Assembly (NCBI GenBank): GCA_028554645.1
Contig: JAQOOI010000051.1
Span: 124,001-188,000 of the forward strand
Direction of reading: 5' to 3'
From: Omphalotus guepiniiformis
Lineage: Eukaryota; Basidiomycota; Agaricomycetes; Agaricales; Omphalotaceae
Length of the DNA: 64,000 bases
Position 1 is the first letter of the stretch. Each line of letters starts with the position of its first letter. Below are positions 1-11,582 of the stretch, piece by piece. The position numbers and the translations under genes were made by a program. Below the pieces are notes generated by a model. That model saw only the letters and a program-made list of their open reading frames with translations, was not told where the DNA came from and ran no database searches.

Positions 1-1312
1 ATCAACACGGCTATTGCACTTCCCTCTCCACCGCATACGTGTATGACATCTACCTTGCAATTTGGCGTCAAATTGATCAATGTGTTGCCAAGAAACTTGG
101 ACAAGACTCACCAAATTATTGAGTCATGAACAGCTGCCCACCATGCCTGCTATGAGGTGAGATACATACCTACACAATAATATTTTATTCAGGATCCATT
201 CTGTGACATGTAGCTTGAGGACAAGCCTCCACTCACCTGGTCTCGCATGTGGGTTGTCAATGGTAACAATTCACTCAAACACATGAAGACTCTGGGTGGA
301 TACAACTGCCAACGTTTGGGTTTTTTCAGCAAGCGATTATTTTTTGTCTACAGAATTTGTCAATCAATATGCCCATGAGGTGAAGACTGCCCCACCCCTA
401 TCTGTTGACAGCATTGTGGTGTCTGATAGCAAAGGAGAGGCTGATGAAACTGACAAGGGAGATCCAACCAATGGTGCATGGGCATCTGATGGGCTGAAAG
501 GATGCATGGACAACTGGAAAGCTGCATGCAAGGACTTGGAAAAGCATACAACAGGATTCTTTGAGGAGGAAGGATTGTTTGCGAGCCCCTGTCCACATGG
601 ATTCATTCTATGGGTGTGTGACATGGTTCGAAGTGGTGAGTTGTAAGCCATATGCATTGTCTTTGTGTTGTTGCAATACTCACACATGGGCAGGGCAAAG
701 TACCCACTTGCAATGGTCGCCAAAGCAATAGAGGTCTTTGGAGATCAGTGGTTGATGGGTTATGACATTCGCTGTCGTTTCGGCACCACAATCTTGAACA
801 GTTCACTAGGACCGGAGTTCAAGAAGAAACAATGTTGAACATGTGTCAACGTGTTCCACGGGTATGCTCATAATGCATATTGTCAACTTCTCCATCATCC
901 CCTGAACATCCCTGGCATGGGCTTAGAGGACCTCGAGACTCTTGAATGTGTCTTTTCCGCATCAAATTATTTGGCCTCCATCACTCGATATATGAGTGCT
1001 TACCACTGACACATCTTCATACACACCTACTTTCAACAATGGGATGCCGAGAAGTATCAGAATCTTGCAACAATGCTGCATAACAACTATGTCCAGGCCT
1101 TGAAGGTGATCAAAGAGGACAGTCACAATCTTGAGGACATGCTCAAGTCACTCAACATAACTGAAGGCAATCTCGAGCAGTACTTTGCTGACAAGGCACA
1201 ACATTTTGAGAGTCTTGGGACTGAAGCACAGGCAGACCTTCACGCTGATGCGCCAATTTTTGGCACCTGCATTAAAAGCCAGGTGATTAATCATTTTAGG
1301 CATTTGCAGTAA
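1..1312 (+). pseudogene. Decayed KDZ-family (Kyakuja-Dileera-Zisupton) transposase
   Basis: Reading the plus strand across frame breaks recovers the conserved order of a KDZ transposase: a GYCTSLSTAY-like start, a short Cys motif, VVNGNNSLK (cf. DGNNSLKR), then CMDNWKAACKDLEKH, ASPCPHGFILWVCDMVRSGE, AKYPLAMVAKAIEVFG, GYDIRCRFGTT, CVNVFHGYAHNAYCQ and GLEDLE..FSASNYLASITRY. An intron from 643 to 693 joins SGEL to AKYPLA exactly, and another candidate lies near 157-193. Stop codons interrupt the frame near 118, 210, 836 and 1007, so the protein cannot be made. The copy is cut by the left window edge. KDZ elements are DNA transposons abundant in basidiomycetes. The family call is firm; subfamily and element ends are not visible. 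Confidence 0.85.
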
Positions 1313-2501
1313 GGTATTAGAGGGTTGAAAGGTGCCCGCCTTGTCAATCAAAATGTGTTGTGATTTGAGTAATAAAGCATGTTCTATTACCTACGGTACA
1401 ACATGTGTATCAAGGTTCTAGGCTAGTCAGTACAGTTGTGATGTAGAGAATTGTTCAATAGCCATCCACTGTTGAATCAGACTCACCCAATCTCGTAACG
1501 AGAACTCTGACATCACAACGTCAATTGCATCATATAATTATTAGGGGAACATCTTCCTCCGGTCAATAAAGATTAAAAACCCGGCGGAAACTAAAAATAA
1601 ATGGAACACGAAATAGAGTCGAAATAATGGATCTAGAATAGTTTTGGGGTATTTACTCCTTAATTAATCGCCAGGAACAAAAAGTTGATCGAGGAAATTT
1701 GCTTTGATTAATTGTCTGGTGAAAATTGCTTGACAAGAAACCGGTTAGGAGGTGTAAAAACTCGATCAGTAAAATTTCTCGGAATACTACTGAATTGAAG
1801 GAGTTTCTTTGACAAAACAATGTGATACTTTGAGGGGTATAATTTCTATCAGGTGATTAATCCTATGGAACCTGGATGCCCGAGAAATGTCAAGGAAATC
1901 CGTAAAAATGAAATAAAGGGGCTGAATATTGCCTACAATAAAAATAATGGAATTAAAACACATTTTTTGAGGTTTGCCTCATAAAATAGATCTATAACAA
2001 GTAATAATGGACATGCTTGACACAGATACTTACAACCTACATACACGGATATAGGTATATATATAAAACAGGACAGTTTAGCTATAATTTCCGTTTTTAT
2101 TAATTTTGGACTGGCAGTATGTATAAAAGGGCAGTAACTTGGAGAGAGAAAATCCAGGAGAGTACCATAGAGTCACAGGGTCACTGGGGATTGTCTTTAT
2201 AACGTGAATTGTGCCTGTGAAGGGAAATCCTACCAAAAACATAAAGTTGCCCTGGTCTGTTTATAGTCCAGTGTTTATTGCGATATTGTATAAAGATCAT
2301 TATTGGTTGAATTGAACTGCACTGCTGGGGCCCATAGATTTTTGGTGGCAAAAATGGGCGTGGCAAAAAGGAAGACAAATTTGTCAGCTTATTTTCGATA
2401 GCGCAAATATTACATTTTTGGGGCAAAAGATGCGGCAAAGAGGCGGCATCTTTGCCGAATCTTTTCGGATATTATGTTTACATATATACACAATAAGAAG
2501 T
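1313..2501. other. AT-rich non-coding stretch, possible old LTR-like DNA
   Basis: No ORF here looks like a gene. The stretch is AT-rich with several TATA-like sites, the best being GTATAAAAGGGC near 2120, followed by about 200 bp of leader-like sequence. This could be a solitary LTR promoter, but no terminal repeats or primer-binding site could be shown. Confidence 0.3.
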
Positions 2502-2695
2502 GACATTTTTGCAGGCAAAAATTGAGGATAAGTATATAAGCTATTGCAAGCATGAAGGGAATCATTTTTGCCTGCGAAGATGAGGATAATATAAAAACTA
2601 TTTCAAGAATAAAAGGAATCATTTTTGGGCACAAAGATTGAGGATAAATATAATTTATTTCAGACAATAAAAGAATCATTTTTGCAAGAAAGGAT
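2502..2695. repeat. 57-bp tandem repeat, about 3.4 degenerate units
   Basis: A block starting GAATCATTTTTG (first unit GTGACATTTTTG) recurs at 2502, 2559, 2616 and 2673, exactly 57 bp apart, each followed by a version of (a)aagattgaggataa. Units differ at several positions, so the array is not recent. No coding function is apparent. Confidence 0.75.
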
Positions 2696-3089
2696 GTAAA
2701 TTTTGCTACAATAAACAGCACCATATTTGCTCTTCTGAGTCTTCAAGATACAAATCCAGTTCGAGAATTCACAAATGATTGCAAAATCAAATGATACGTT
2801 TTGTATTGCAACGAGGAGTGGACTCACACAGATAGGACCTTGAGCACTCGCAGTTGAGATAGTTTGATATATTAATTTGATATTATTCAATATATGTTTG
2901 TAACTTGGAGGCAGAGGTGTGAGCTTCAGTTCGACAAGGTCACATTTATGATACCATGAAAGAAAAGTATGAGATACACAAGTAAAGAATAACGATACAC
3001 AACTAAACAATATAGAAAGCAGGCAAAGCATTAGTAGATACAGGTCGATCAAAGCAGGAGATACAAAGCAAAAAAAACAACATTGGAAG

Positions 3090-3609
3090 TTAACCGTGCG
3101 TGGAAGTCACCAATTTCTCAAGTTCGTCTACCAGCGCCGCGATACTCCCGTTCCATACGTCTTCCCCTTCGAATTTGAAGATTTCTCTGTGGCATCGATT
3201 ACCTGATAGAGAGTCAGTTCCAGTCGGAAACAAGGAGCAGCGGTAACGTACAATCGCCACAACGTTCTCGAGGACGCTCCGTGCACATTTCGTCCAAGAT
3301 GATATGCAGAAGAGCCTCCACACGATGGGAATGTCGGCAAGGGATAGCGTCGTACCAAAAATGTGTTTGTGACGGCTCCTGGCGCCTCCATTCTTTCTCC
3401 CGCCGCTCCGGATCGATGCTTCGCCCCACCTTCAACGTCTCCAACCTGTCCCCGCCCTGGTCTCCGTTCGATATGCGAAACGCGTAAATTTTTCCCGGCA
3501 CCTCGCTGCTTGACAGTCTCCTCATCAGGACCTCCTTGAACTTCTCTATGTTCCCATTAGTAGATGTCCAAGCCCTTCTGCTATCTCCCCAGACCCCACC
3601 TGAATCCAT
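3090..3609 (-). CDS. T5orf172 (DUF1766)-domain protein
   Basis: Two exons, 3609-3252 and 3202-3090, give a 156-aa protein. Removal of the 49-bp GT..AG intron joins ERCGDC to NRCHREIFKF. The core shows the domain hallmarks: GKIYAFRISNGD, then LKVGRSIDPERREKEWRRQ, then a VEALLHIILDE helix and a CGDC..CHREIF Cys/His end. The T5orf172 domain is a short domain related to GIY-YIG nucleases, common as stand-alone proteins in fungi, with unproven biochemical role. Two related genes sit in the inverted-repeat arms (26391-26886, 47596-48207). The reading frame is intact. Family assignment is confident, function is not. Confidence 0.75.
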
Positions 3610-4369
3610 TTCACCACAAATTCTCTTTGTCTTCTCTAAATGAAACCTAGAAACACAATGAAGTCATCCAACCAACATCAACTAACCATCTTTTTTACTC
3701 ACCTGAGACTCTTGTGTTTCCCTCCAATGCCAGTTGATGGTGGATGAAGCTGAGGCAGATTTAGCACAGCCGCGACGGCGACTTCAACGAGAGCCTGCAG
3801 CACCGTGCGTTGTTGCTTATTTTTCCGAGTTGCTGGACTTTGGTGGTGGGGTGACGCGATGTTCAAGTTCGCAAAAAAGTAAAATAGAAAAGGGACTCTG
3901 TATAATAGAAAAATGCCGCGCGGCCTCTCATGTAGAGTGTAAATACAAAGTAGATTCACAGGCCCACAAAAAAGCGAGATACTGTACGCTTCAGTACGCC
4001 GTCACTTTCTCCCATCAACGCGTCCACTCGATACGAAAAACACCCTCATCCGCAACCTCTCCCTAATCCCCATGCTTCCAACGATTCCTCTTGTTAAGTT
4101 TGACCTTGACGCCCTCGAACTCACAGATCGCAGATATAGCATAGAGAAAGCGGTTGTCTGCGACGCTCATGACAGCGCAGAAAGCCCCGCGTGCAGATAT
4201 ACTAGGGACGGGACGAAACGTAGTGCATGCGGTGTACGACGTGGGAGTACGAGCAGTAAATGAGAAATGGAGAGGGTAGATGATCCTGTCGAAAAGCTTT
4301 GATTTGAATCTGTGAAACGATCGTTCAGCATGTCGAGAGACCACCTTTTTTGAATGATCTTGCAAAGGT
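3610..4369. other. Intergenic stretch without a supported gene
   Basis: Short overlapping ORFs occur on both strands, none with a recognisable domain. The minus-strand frame from 4608 remains open past the O-mannosyltransferase remnant to 4063, but that tail shows no conserved motif. Confidence 0.3.
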
Positions 4370-5402
4370 GCGCGGCATGAATGTTTGTTGAGTCGAGTGA
4401 GGGAACGAGCGAATGAAGGCGGCAGCACAGCCATTGATAACGACAATGTTTCGCAATGGTCCCTAACCGGCATCTTCAAATCCCCAAACTTCTCCCAAAT
4501 ATCTTCAATTGTATACAGCCCACGAGCGCCGTAACGAAAAGCCCGACCATCCTCACACTCGTGACAAGACCTATCGAAACGCCCGTAGCAGTGAGCCAGA
4601 ACCACCAATCGAACAAGAATGAGTGGTATTGTTGGTTATGGAACTTGGTGAGGCAGAAGACGGCGAGGAACGTGAAGAAGAGGTGCATAGAGTCGAGGAG
4701 AATAAATCGAGAGATACAAAGCCAGCCGACATCGAATAAGACCATCATCGCAGTAAGGTGACATGCCCATTGGCTCATACCGAGCTCGACAGCCAAGAGG
4801 GACCATACCAACGCCAAACGTCACGAGCATCACCCGCATGGCGACGTATCAGGATAAACGCTCCCAGACTTGAAATTTGAGGTAATGCGAGCCGAATTTT
4901 CCGAAATGAGCTTCGTCCCAGACGACAACGTTGGATTCGCCGATTTTGTGGAAACGGGTGTAGCATGAGAGGAGGGTGTATATTATGGGTGGTACGTGCT
5001 CAAGGTTCTGGAGGAAAAATTTTCTCTAGAAATAAAGAGAACGATTAGATGAATTTAATTGTCGAGAGAGATACTCACTAATGCAGTCGGAGGCAGTAAA
5101 GGGGTCTGAGGCATCCTCCCACCACTCACTACACGACGTTGCGTTGTAAACTTCCAATACACATCCTTTCCTTCGTCATCCTCATACCCTCTCACCAAAC
5201 GCTCCTTCTCCTCGTTCTCCTCGACCAAATGTCCCGGCGCTTTCGCCGTTCTTCTTCTCGCCTTTTCCTCCATATAATACGTCGGAAGATTCCTGTTCTG
5301 CGAATCCACAATAGGGTACGAAACTTCCTCAAATCCATCAGACGAAGTACGAGTGGGTGATGTGTCTTCGTTGAAATCCACCGCGACTGCCGCTGGTTTC
5401 AT
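4370..5402 (-). pseudogene. Broken protein O-mannosyltransferase (PMT2-like)
   Basis: The family transfers mannose from dolichyl-phosphate mannose to Ser/Thr in the ER. On the minus strand an N-terminal segment (start near 5402) is joined over a GTGAGT intron (5088 downwards) to [16 protein letters not shown], then [17 protein letters not shown], a nearly perfect PMT luminal-loop signature of the PMT2 type. The family's DVHPPLGK section is missing, a stop follows at WERLS, and later helices (FDWWFWLTATGVSIGLVTS, RMVGLFVTALVG) and the GLYTIEDIWEKFGDLKMP segment lie in different frames. It therefore carries a deletion, frameshifts and a stop. The call as a PMT relic is secure. Confidence 0.85.
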
Positions 5403-6384
5403 ATGATGGGGGGAGGTTTGCTTTGGGTTAGGTCGGGTTATGTAGGGTCCGTGCGGTCCTTTTTTAACGCAAACAAAACTTGTTTGCCTGTACTGTTGAT
5501 ACACATTCAAGGATGGTTAGCATTAGCATAAGTAATCTGGATTCTGTGAGGGTAAGGAAGAGACGCACGTCTACCCATACAGAAGGAAAGCACAATGTAG
5601 ATGAATGTATTCGGAGCGGCCAGGATCTAGCGGGAAGGTTCATCGGCGTTGAGAATGGAATATCATATGGATACGAAGGATGCTAGCGGGAAGGTCGATA
5701 CGAAGGATGTAGGATCATCACCGATGTCAATGCTGCAATCGCACAGTGACTACAAACAATCCAGTCAGTCAAACCACCCAACACGAAAACTTTCAACGAA
5801 TGAAACACCCACACCACACCCACACCCGAGTCATCTCCTTTCCCAATTCCCGACTTGAGCTCAGAGTCCGATTTTGAATACGAGAACATGGCTGACCTTG
5901 AACCTTTCGTGGGTGATGGCGCCAGTCCGAAGGAGAATGAGGTTGCTATGCTCTCCAAGAAGGGGGATGATATGAACAAAATCCCGACCTTGCACCTCTG
6001 TTGCTGCGTAGGTGATAGTGAGTGATAGCAAGATCCCGGGATAGCCGACTGCAGTGAGCCGCCGAATCGTCATCGGCAGGATGAGAATGTTTTTTTTTTG
6101 GATGCGGTCCCAGGCTCCAGAGATAGTTGCTGGGAAAGATGAGCGCAAGCCCGAAGGCATCGGAGAGGTGAGGGTAGGTAGGTGGGTGAGACGGTGCAGA
6201 AACATGGGAAGTAGTGGAGTACTTGAAAACTCGTGAGGCAATCGGCTGGTTGATGGCGTAGGGGTGCGAATGAAGAGTTGGAGAAGTCGTCCTGGCAAGC
6301 CTTAAGGGCTGCTAGCCAGACTTGCTAGAACGATGGATTAACGACGTGGCTGGTGAGCCGCCAGAGGGCTCTTTGATGAGTTTC
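5403..6384. other. Unassigned stretch upstream of the PMT relic
   Basis: Minus-strand frames at 6298-5861 and 5979-5683 encode hydrophobic patches (for example LPMTIRRLTAVGYPGILL) that look like remnants of a membrane protein in several frames, but no family was recognised. A run of ten T lies near 6091. Confidence 0.25.
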
Positions 6385-6635
6385 TGGTGCAATTGTCCCA
6401 TTTGTCCCAGTGTTCCTGAGCACCGGTGAATTTACGTTCTTCGCAGCAACCTCCTTGATGTTGAAAAGGAGGGTAAATGGTAAATTTGCGAGAAGGCTGA
6501 GTTTGCCAGTCGTCAGCCACCATTTTGTTCAACAGGTGATTCCACGCAAAACGTTCCCCGCGGCCGGGTGCGAAATAAGTTGTTGAATCTTGATAGACTA
6601 AAATGTCTAGTCTGTACATACAGTGCTAGTTATGA

Positions 6636-7921
6636 CTACGCCGATCCAAGAGTCAACCTAATTGTTTCCTCCTCTTTTGCGCGCGCACGGACTCTCGAGT
6701 CTTTCAACCTTTGTAATCCCATTGCGATGCTCTTCATATGGACTTCAGCCGACATGAACTCCCCCAACTGGGCTTCTACAAACCTCTCCCTCAAGTCCTC
6801 CACATCATCGCTGAGGGCCCTTAAGGTCTGCAGTGCCAGCACAACGCGTGCCAAAGCCTCTTTGCGATACTCTCCTAACCCCTTGAGCAGTGCGAGATGG
6901 TCTTCAAAACCCTTCAGCTTGCGCCTATTCCCGCCCAGCATAGTCCAAAGTTCAGACAGAATCTCCGATCTAGCAGCAGAGACACTTGAACCTTCGCGGC
7001 AGAAGAGTTCATGTAATAGGGACAACTGCTCTTCCAGTTTTTCGGTTCTTGCTAGTTGTCCCTCGGCTTCCAAAATGAGGCGCTGAGTGATTGCGGAGAG
7101 AAACTCCACAGCTTCTACGAACTGCGTCTTAACGATCTGGTCGGTCGACTGCTTGGGGCGGGCTGATATCAAGGTATAGCGGCTTTGGGGGCTCGGAGCT
7201 GCTTCAATGGAATGTAAAGCGAAATCGTGATATGCGATTATTCTGCAATTTCAATATCATGAGTATTAAATCCAGGAATTGCTTGCTAAAGCCACATACT
7301 TATCCACTGCACCTTCTACTTTCGAACCTAGCTTCTGCAAGCCGCGTCCAGTTGCACGCGCCTCCTTGACAAAGTCAGTCAGGGCTCCAACTGCAGAAAT
7401 GTGTAAGCAGCGTGTCTAATGCAAGAACAGAACTGCAAACCGATATGATCCTTGCTAGTTAGTTGGCTCAACCGAACAAGAGTGATGAGGTCTGAAGTTG
7501 CCATCTCAGCCCTCTTTATGTCCCAGGCTAACCTGGAACCACCAGTGAACGTGTTTAAAAGTTGGTCGAAAGTCGTGGACTGAGCATCCATAAGTTTTGG
7601 ATAGTCGGCCCATTGCACAGACCTTTCGGTGGTGCTGCAGCTTACGGCAAAGGCTGGTTCATGGCAAAGGCTGGTTCTGCTTATGACCGGTAGAGTACAC
7701 AGCGGTGCTAAGGCAGAACCAAAAGTGGCAGAAACTCTTCCCATGAAGAAAGGAAACAGCCATATCTCGATAGCGAGAAACGCTACCATCATTGACAGAG
7801 GTGCGCGGAGATAGCCCGCGCCCTCCTTGAAGACATCGCAGATGAAAGACCAAGTAGCGGAGAGAACCCGTCCGCACACGGTCTGCTGGACTTGTTCGCG
7901 ATCATTCAGAGGGGCAGGCAT
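6636..7921 (-). CDS. Conserved agaricomycete membrane protein of unknown function, copy 1
   Basis: Three exons (7921-7441, 7390-7300, 7242-6636) join in frame to a 392-aa protein. The middle exon encodes VGALTDFVKEARATGRGLQK and KLGSKVEGAVDK. Residues about 43-61 form one strong hydrophobic helix, followed by LAPLCTLPVI and, at about 105-130, WADYPKLMDAQSTTFDQLL; the C-terminal half (from about 215) is long, charged and helical, likely coiled coil. I recognise the WADYP..L...Q..TF..LL and AEMATSDLITLVR pattern as a widespread mushroom family without assigned role. The protein sequence is identical to the one at 59060-60345. Shorter, broken relatives are scattered in the window. Confidence 0.8.
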
Positions 7922-8295
7922 TTTATCTGCGAGAAGTAGTATGGACGTTAAAGTTGGAGGTTGTTTGTGAAGCGCTTGCTTTCGCGGGGAGACAATCTAG
8001 GGGAGGAATCTTCCTCTATTTATTCATTTTGCTTGGCCGACACTTCAGCATTGCGCCGCTATAGAATAGAAAAGGCTCTTTGTTCCCAGATAAGGTGGTT
8101 TGCCAATGAATGGGAGTAAGCACAATGGGCAGAAAGCTCCACGCCTGATGGCAACGAAGACAACGAAGCCAATGGGGAGAATATGTCCTCTTTGCTTCAG
8201 ATTTTCAGGGAGGTTCTGCTTGAACAACGAGGTTCCCATTTTTCCGATGCGAATTGCAACGAGTGATTTTCATCATTTAAAGGAAGAAAGGGCGG

Positions 8296-8400
8296 GGACA
8301 AAGGAAAAAAAGGGCCGAGTGCGGGAGGTTGAACCCACAGTTGCACACGGCCCGCCGACCCGCTCTACCCGATGGCCAAGAAGACCTTCGGTATGGATTG
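8296..8400 (-). other. Pol III promoter-like (tRNA-derived SINE-like) segment
   Basis: On the minus strand, TGGCCATCGGGTAGAGCGG resembles a tRNA D-arm/A box, followed about 45 nt later by TGGGTTCAACCTCCC, resembling a B box, and then a run of seven T (the terminator of RNA polymerase III). The acceptor and anticodon stems of a tRNA do not form, so it is not a tRNA gene. The A-box part recurs near 9800, 14610, 17500, 34520, 35760 and 40805. Identical in the second module at about 60725-60826. Confidence 0.4.
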
Positions 8401-8699
8401 GAAAAGAGTTTAGTTGACGGGACAGTAAACGGAAGTGAGGCAGGAAGCACACAAAGTGGCCACAAGCAGGGCCAGGGAGCACGATTACTGCAAGATCTGA
8501 GATCATCCAGAGTGGGACGTGGGCTATGAGCACGGAATATTAAAAACCATGAACTCATCCCAATCAGCAAAGAATATGAACATCCTGCCGTGAAAAGGAC
8601 AACAGCAGGAAGAGCCTTCGCACTCCCCAAGACGAAATGCACGATCTATGGGGACGAAGGATAGAGCGCTAATTGGTAGAGATAGAGTCGAACAGGAAG

Positions 8700-9226
8700 A
8701 GGAAGAGAGTGTCATTCTGAAGAATAGCGGCTGTGGGGCTCGAACCTGGTGGAATAGAACGCGAAGCGGGTTTTTCTGCAAATTCAAAGTCATGAGACTC
8801 AAGTCCACCAAATGAATGCTACTGCCACGTACCACTGAGCCTTCTACTTCCTTACAAGCCACGTTCATGGCCTCCATGACAGAGTGGGTCCGCGCTCCAG
8901 CTACAGAAATGCGTGAGCAGCGTGTCCAATGTAAGAATAGGACTGCGCACCGATTCAATCCTCGCAAGATTGATGAGGTCCGAAGTTTTGCCCTCTTTTA
9001 GGCCGCCTTAAACCACCGTAAACGGAAGTAAGAGTTGTTTAAGACTCGTCGACGGAATATCCATACGTTTGGATGTGTAGATCCAGCGTGGGGTGGGATG
9101 GCAAAAGGTGCGCATGACCGGTAGAGCACGCAGTGGTGCTAAGGCAGATGCAAAAGCAGCTAGAGACCGAAGACGCGCACAACCCGCCGTCCGACCCGCG
9201 CCCGTGTTTGGAAGCAGCGGGTCCAA
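8700..9226 (-). pseudogene. Degenerate fragment of the 392-aa membrane-protein family
   Basis: The minus strand carries ALAPLRALPVMRTFCHP and a following STSLKQLLLPFT, which align with ALAPLCTLPVIS and STTFDQLLNTFTGG of the intact gene upstream, then scrambled remnants (ACKEVEGSVV, cf. KVEGAVDK). Frames are broken. It lies within the 3.0-kb module. Confidence 0.55.
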
Positions 9227-11023
9227 AGCCTTGTCAATCTATGCGCACTCTTCCACCTACAACAATCGAACGCCTCGAGGTTTCAACTCGAGTTCGCGAG
9301 CCCATCAAGTCACACCAGCATGTCCGCCTGTCGCGAGCCCAACGCCTCGAGGTATAGACTCAGGTTTGGGTTCGTTTTTACTGATCCTTGGGACTGGTGA
9401 GCGTTCTTGTCGAGTACGCGATGCTGTCAGGCAGAGGAAGTAATGATTATCATGACTTTTCAACTAAGAAATCAAATAATTCGAACGAAATACCTTGCAA
9501 TTCGGAGCGCCTATCATCTTCCGCGCATGCAACACTTTTGCAAACACAGCTCGACCTGCATCGCGCTCGCCGCACCTTCTAAGATCAACGAGTAGCCCTG
9601 TAACCCTGAGACGTCGCTGAAACCACCGCAAACGGAAGTAAGAGTTGTTTAAAACTCGTCGACGGAGTATCCATACGTTTGGATGTGGAGATCCAGCGTG
9701 GGGTGGGATGGCAAAAGGTGCGCATGACCGGTAGAGCACGTAGTGGTGCTAAGGCAGATGCAAAAGCAGCTAGAGACCGAAGACGCGCACAACCCGCCGT
9801 CCGACCCGCTCTACCCGATAGCCAAGAGACTGGCCTTCGAGCAAGACTTGTGACCCGCGCAATCGAGCCTAGAGACCTCAATCTCCACAAGGACAGTTGG
9901 GGAGGCAAGCAAGAACAAGCAGACGAGAAGAAGGCTGCGAGGAATTTATGCGCCAGAAACCGTTGCAAATTGTCAAAAAAAGGATCAAGGTAGGAGCTAA
10001 AGAAGAAGCTGTCTGAGGCGCAAATGATCAGTTCAAGATGTATCAGCAACGCTGTGCCGTTCAGCTCACTCTTCTCAGCATGCCAGAGCGCAAACAAGTC
10101 GCCCCAGGCGCATCAATCCGGTCTTGGTGGCCAATACAGCCCCCTTCAATCTCCTCTTCCAACTCTTCCAGTCCTGAATCGATGCAATTATATTTGATAT
10201 CCTGCTGTGATCCGCGTCAGTTTTCCATGAGCTTTAGAACATATCATAGAAAATGAGAATTTTTACCGTTTATTCTACCCCAGCCTCGTTCCCTACCATT
10301 ATTGATGTTTCTCGTGATATAAAGCACAGAGACCGGGCGGGTTGAATAACTTAGATCCATATGCGAGCAGGCAACGCTGGTATAGTATGTGGTAGTGAAT
10401 GATTAAGAGCGAAAATGTGCCGTGAGTTATGCATGGCGACTGGAGGTCTTGAGCGAAACAGGTCCGGGACGTCTCACGCACGCGGTTTCTGGGAGGTCAC
10501 GTGGCTGGTTAGGGCGGGTATGTTGGTCGGAATGGCCGCAAACCAATCTTCATCAACTTACAGCAAAAATGCACTGGATCTGTACGCGTGGCATTGGCAG
10601 TCTAGTTCAACGGCTTGTCTCGGGCTTGGAGGGCTACTCGTTGGATTTAGAGAACGTGCCGCGATGCAGGTCGAGCTTTGTTTCTGCGAAGTTTTGCCTG
10701 AGTAGATGACAGGCACTCGGATTGCAAGGTGTGTTTCGTTAGATTTGTATTTTAGTTTGCCACTAATAAATGTCCCAGCTTTCATAAACCGTTCCGCCTG
10801 ACAACGAGATGCAGCTGCTCAACAAGAGGCGCTCACCAGTGCCAAGGACTCGCAAAAAGGACTCGCGACAGTCCGTACATTGCTATCATGACCTAACGGA
10901 CCCAACCTCGAGTTTGATACCTCGAGTCGTTGGGCTCATGATTGGTCCGCCGAAGCAAACTCCCCACCTATATATCGCATGGCTTAACGGGCCCAAACCC
11001 GAGTGGATACCTCGAGCGTTCGG
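9157..11023. repeat. Mosaic repeat B, copy 1
   Basis: Matches 33757-35741 almost base for base apart from a 117-bp tandem duplication present only there, and in part 40432-41549 and 17931-18690. It overlaps the right end of the 3.0-kb module. It contains broken fragments of the 392-aa membrane-protein family (minus strand around 9464-10097) and several CTCGAG-containing motifs. No transposase was found. Confidence 0.8.
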
Positions 11024-11041
11024 AAGGAAGGAAGGAAGGAA
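11024..11041. repeat. GGAA microsatellite
   Basis: About four units of GGAA in tandem, exactly where homology between the two B repeat copies ends (the other copy continues with unrelated sequence at 35742). Confidence 0.8.
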
Positions 11042-11582
11042 GTGTATCACGGTTCCTTTGGGCTTACGATAGGTCTGCCCACGCAAACTCCCGTGAGCAA
11101 AACCCCGCCTAATTTGCTGCTTCATTCAACAAGCAGATCATTTTCGTGCAGGCGCAATCGAGCGCAATTTTCCGCGGCACTACATGAATACTCGAGCCCG
11201 GGAATACTCGTATATTTGGAAGCGGCGCATCTTGAGGCCACGGTGGCACCTCCCTCCAATCGTTCATTCCCGTACCGTCACTACCGTGTTCCCTTTCCTC
11301 GCTCTCACCGAATTCGTGCACAAAATACATCAATGAGAACAGTACCGTCGGTGATGCGCTCTTTCGAAGTGGTGTCATCGTTTTTTTATCGCTACTCTAT
11401 TGCTCTCCAGCGTGCGGGCATCTCGGCGGCAGTTAGGGTTATGTTCCATTTTGATCAAAATGCACGAGACAGATTTCTAATATTTTATTATTATTACTAT
11501 TTTAATGAAGTACTGCTGAAAGATCCGGGACGTGCAAGCCCTGCGAATGAAAGAACGCGAGTTTCTCGTGACTATCCAAAAG
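11042..11582. other. Non-coding, repeat-derived stretch
   Basis: The first 130 bp resemble 23235-23300 (GATAGGTCTGCC, CGCCTAATTTGC), so the repeat family continues here. A plus-strand open frame of 212 codons crosses the region but has microsatellite-encoded composition and no domain; I regard it as chance. Confidence 0.3.

Larger units (their letters stand above)
6385..9392. repeat. 3.0-kb direct repeat module, copy 1 (pair with 58809-61818)
   Basis: Sequence from GGTGCAATTGTCCC (6386) to ACTGATCCTTGGG (9392) recurs in the same orientation at 58809-61818 with only scattered substitutions and a 2-bp indel near 8145/60582. Flanks differ completely on both sides. The module carries an intact membrane-protein gene, a degenerate second copy of that family and a Pol III-box-like segment. 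No terminal inverted repeats or clear target-site duplication were seen, so it may be a segmental duplication rather than a transposon. Confidence 0.9.

Noticed and set aside
1560..2400. Solo LTR of a retrotransposon
   Set aside because: TATA-like signal only; no TG..CA ends, target duplication or second copy could be shown.
8730..8750. GGGGCTCGAACC, a perfect reversed B-box as in tRNA T-arms
   Set aside because: No pairing T-stem, acceptor stem or D-arm at the proper distance, so not a tRNA gene.
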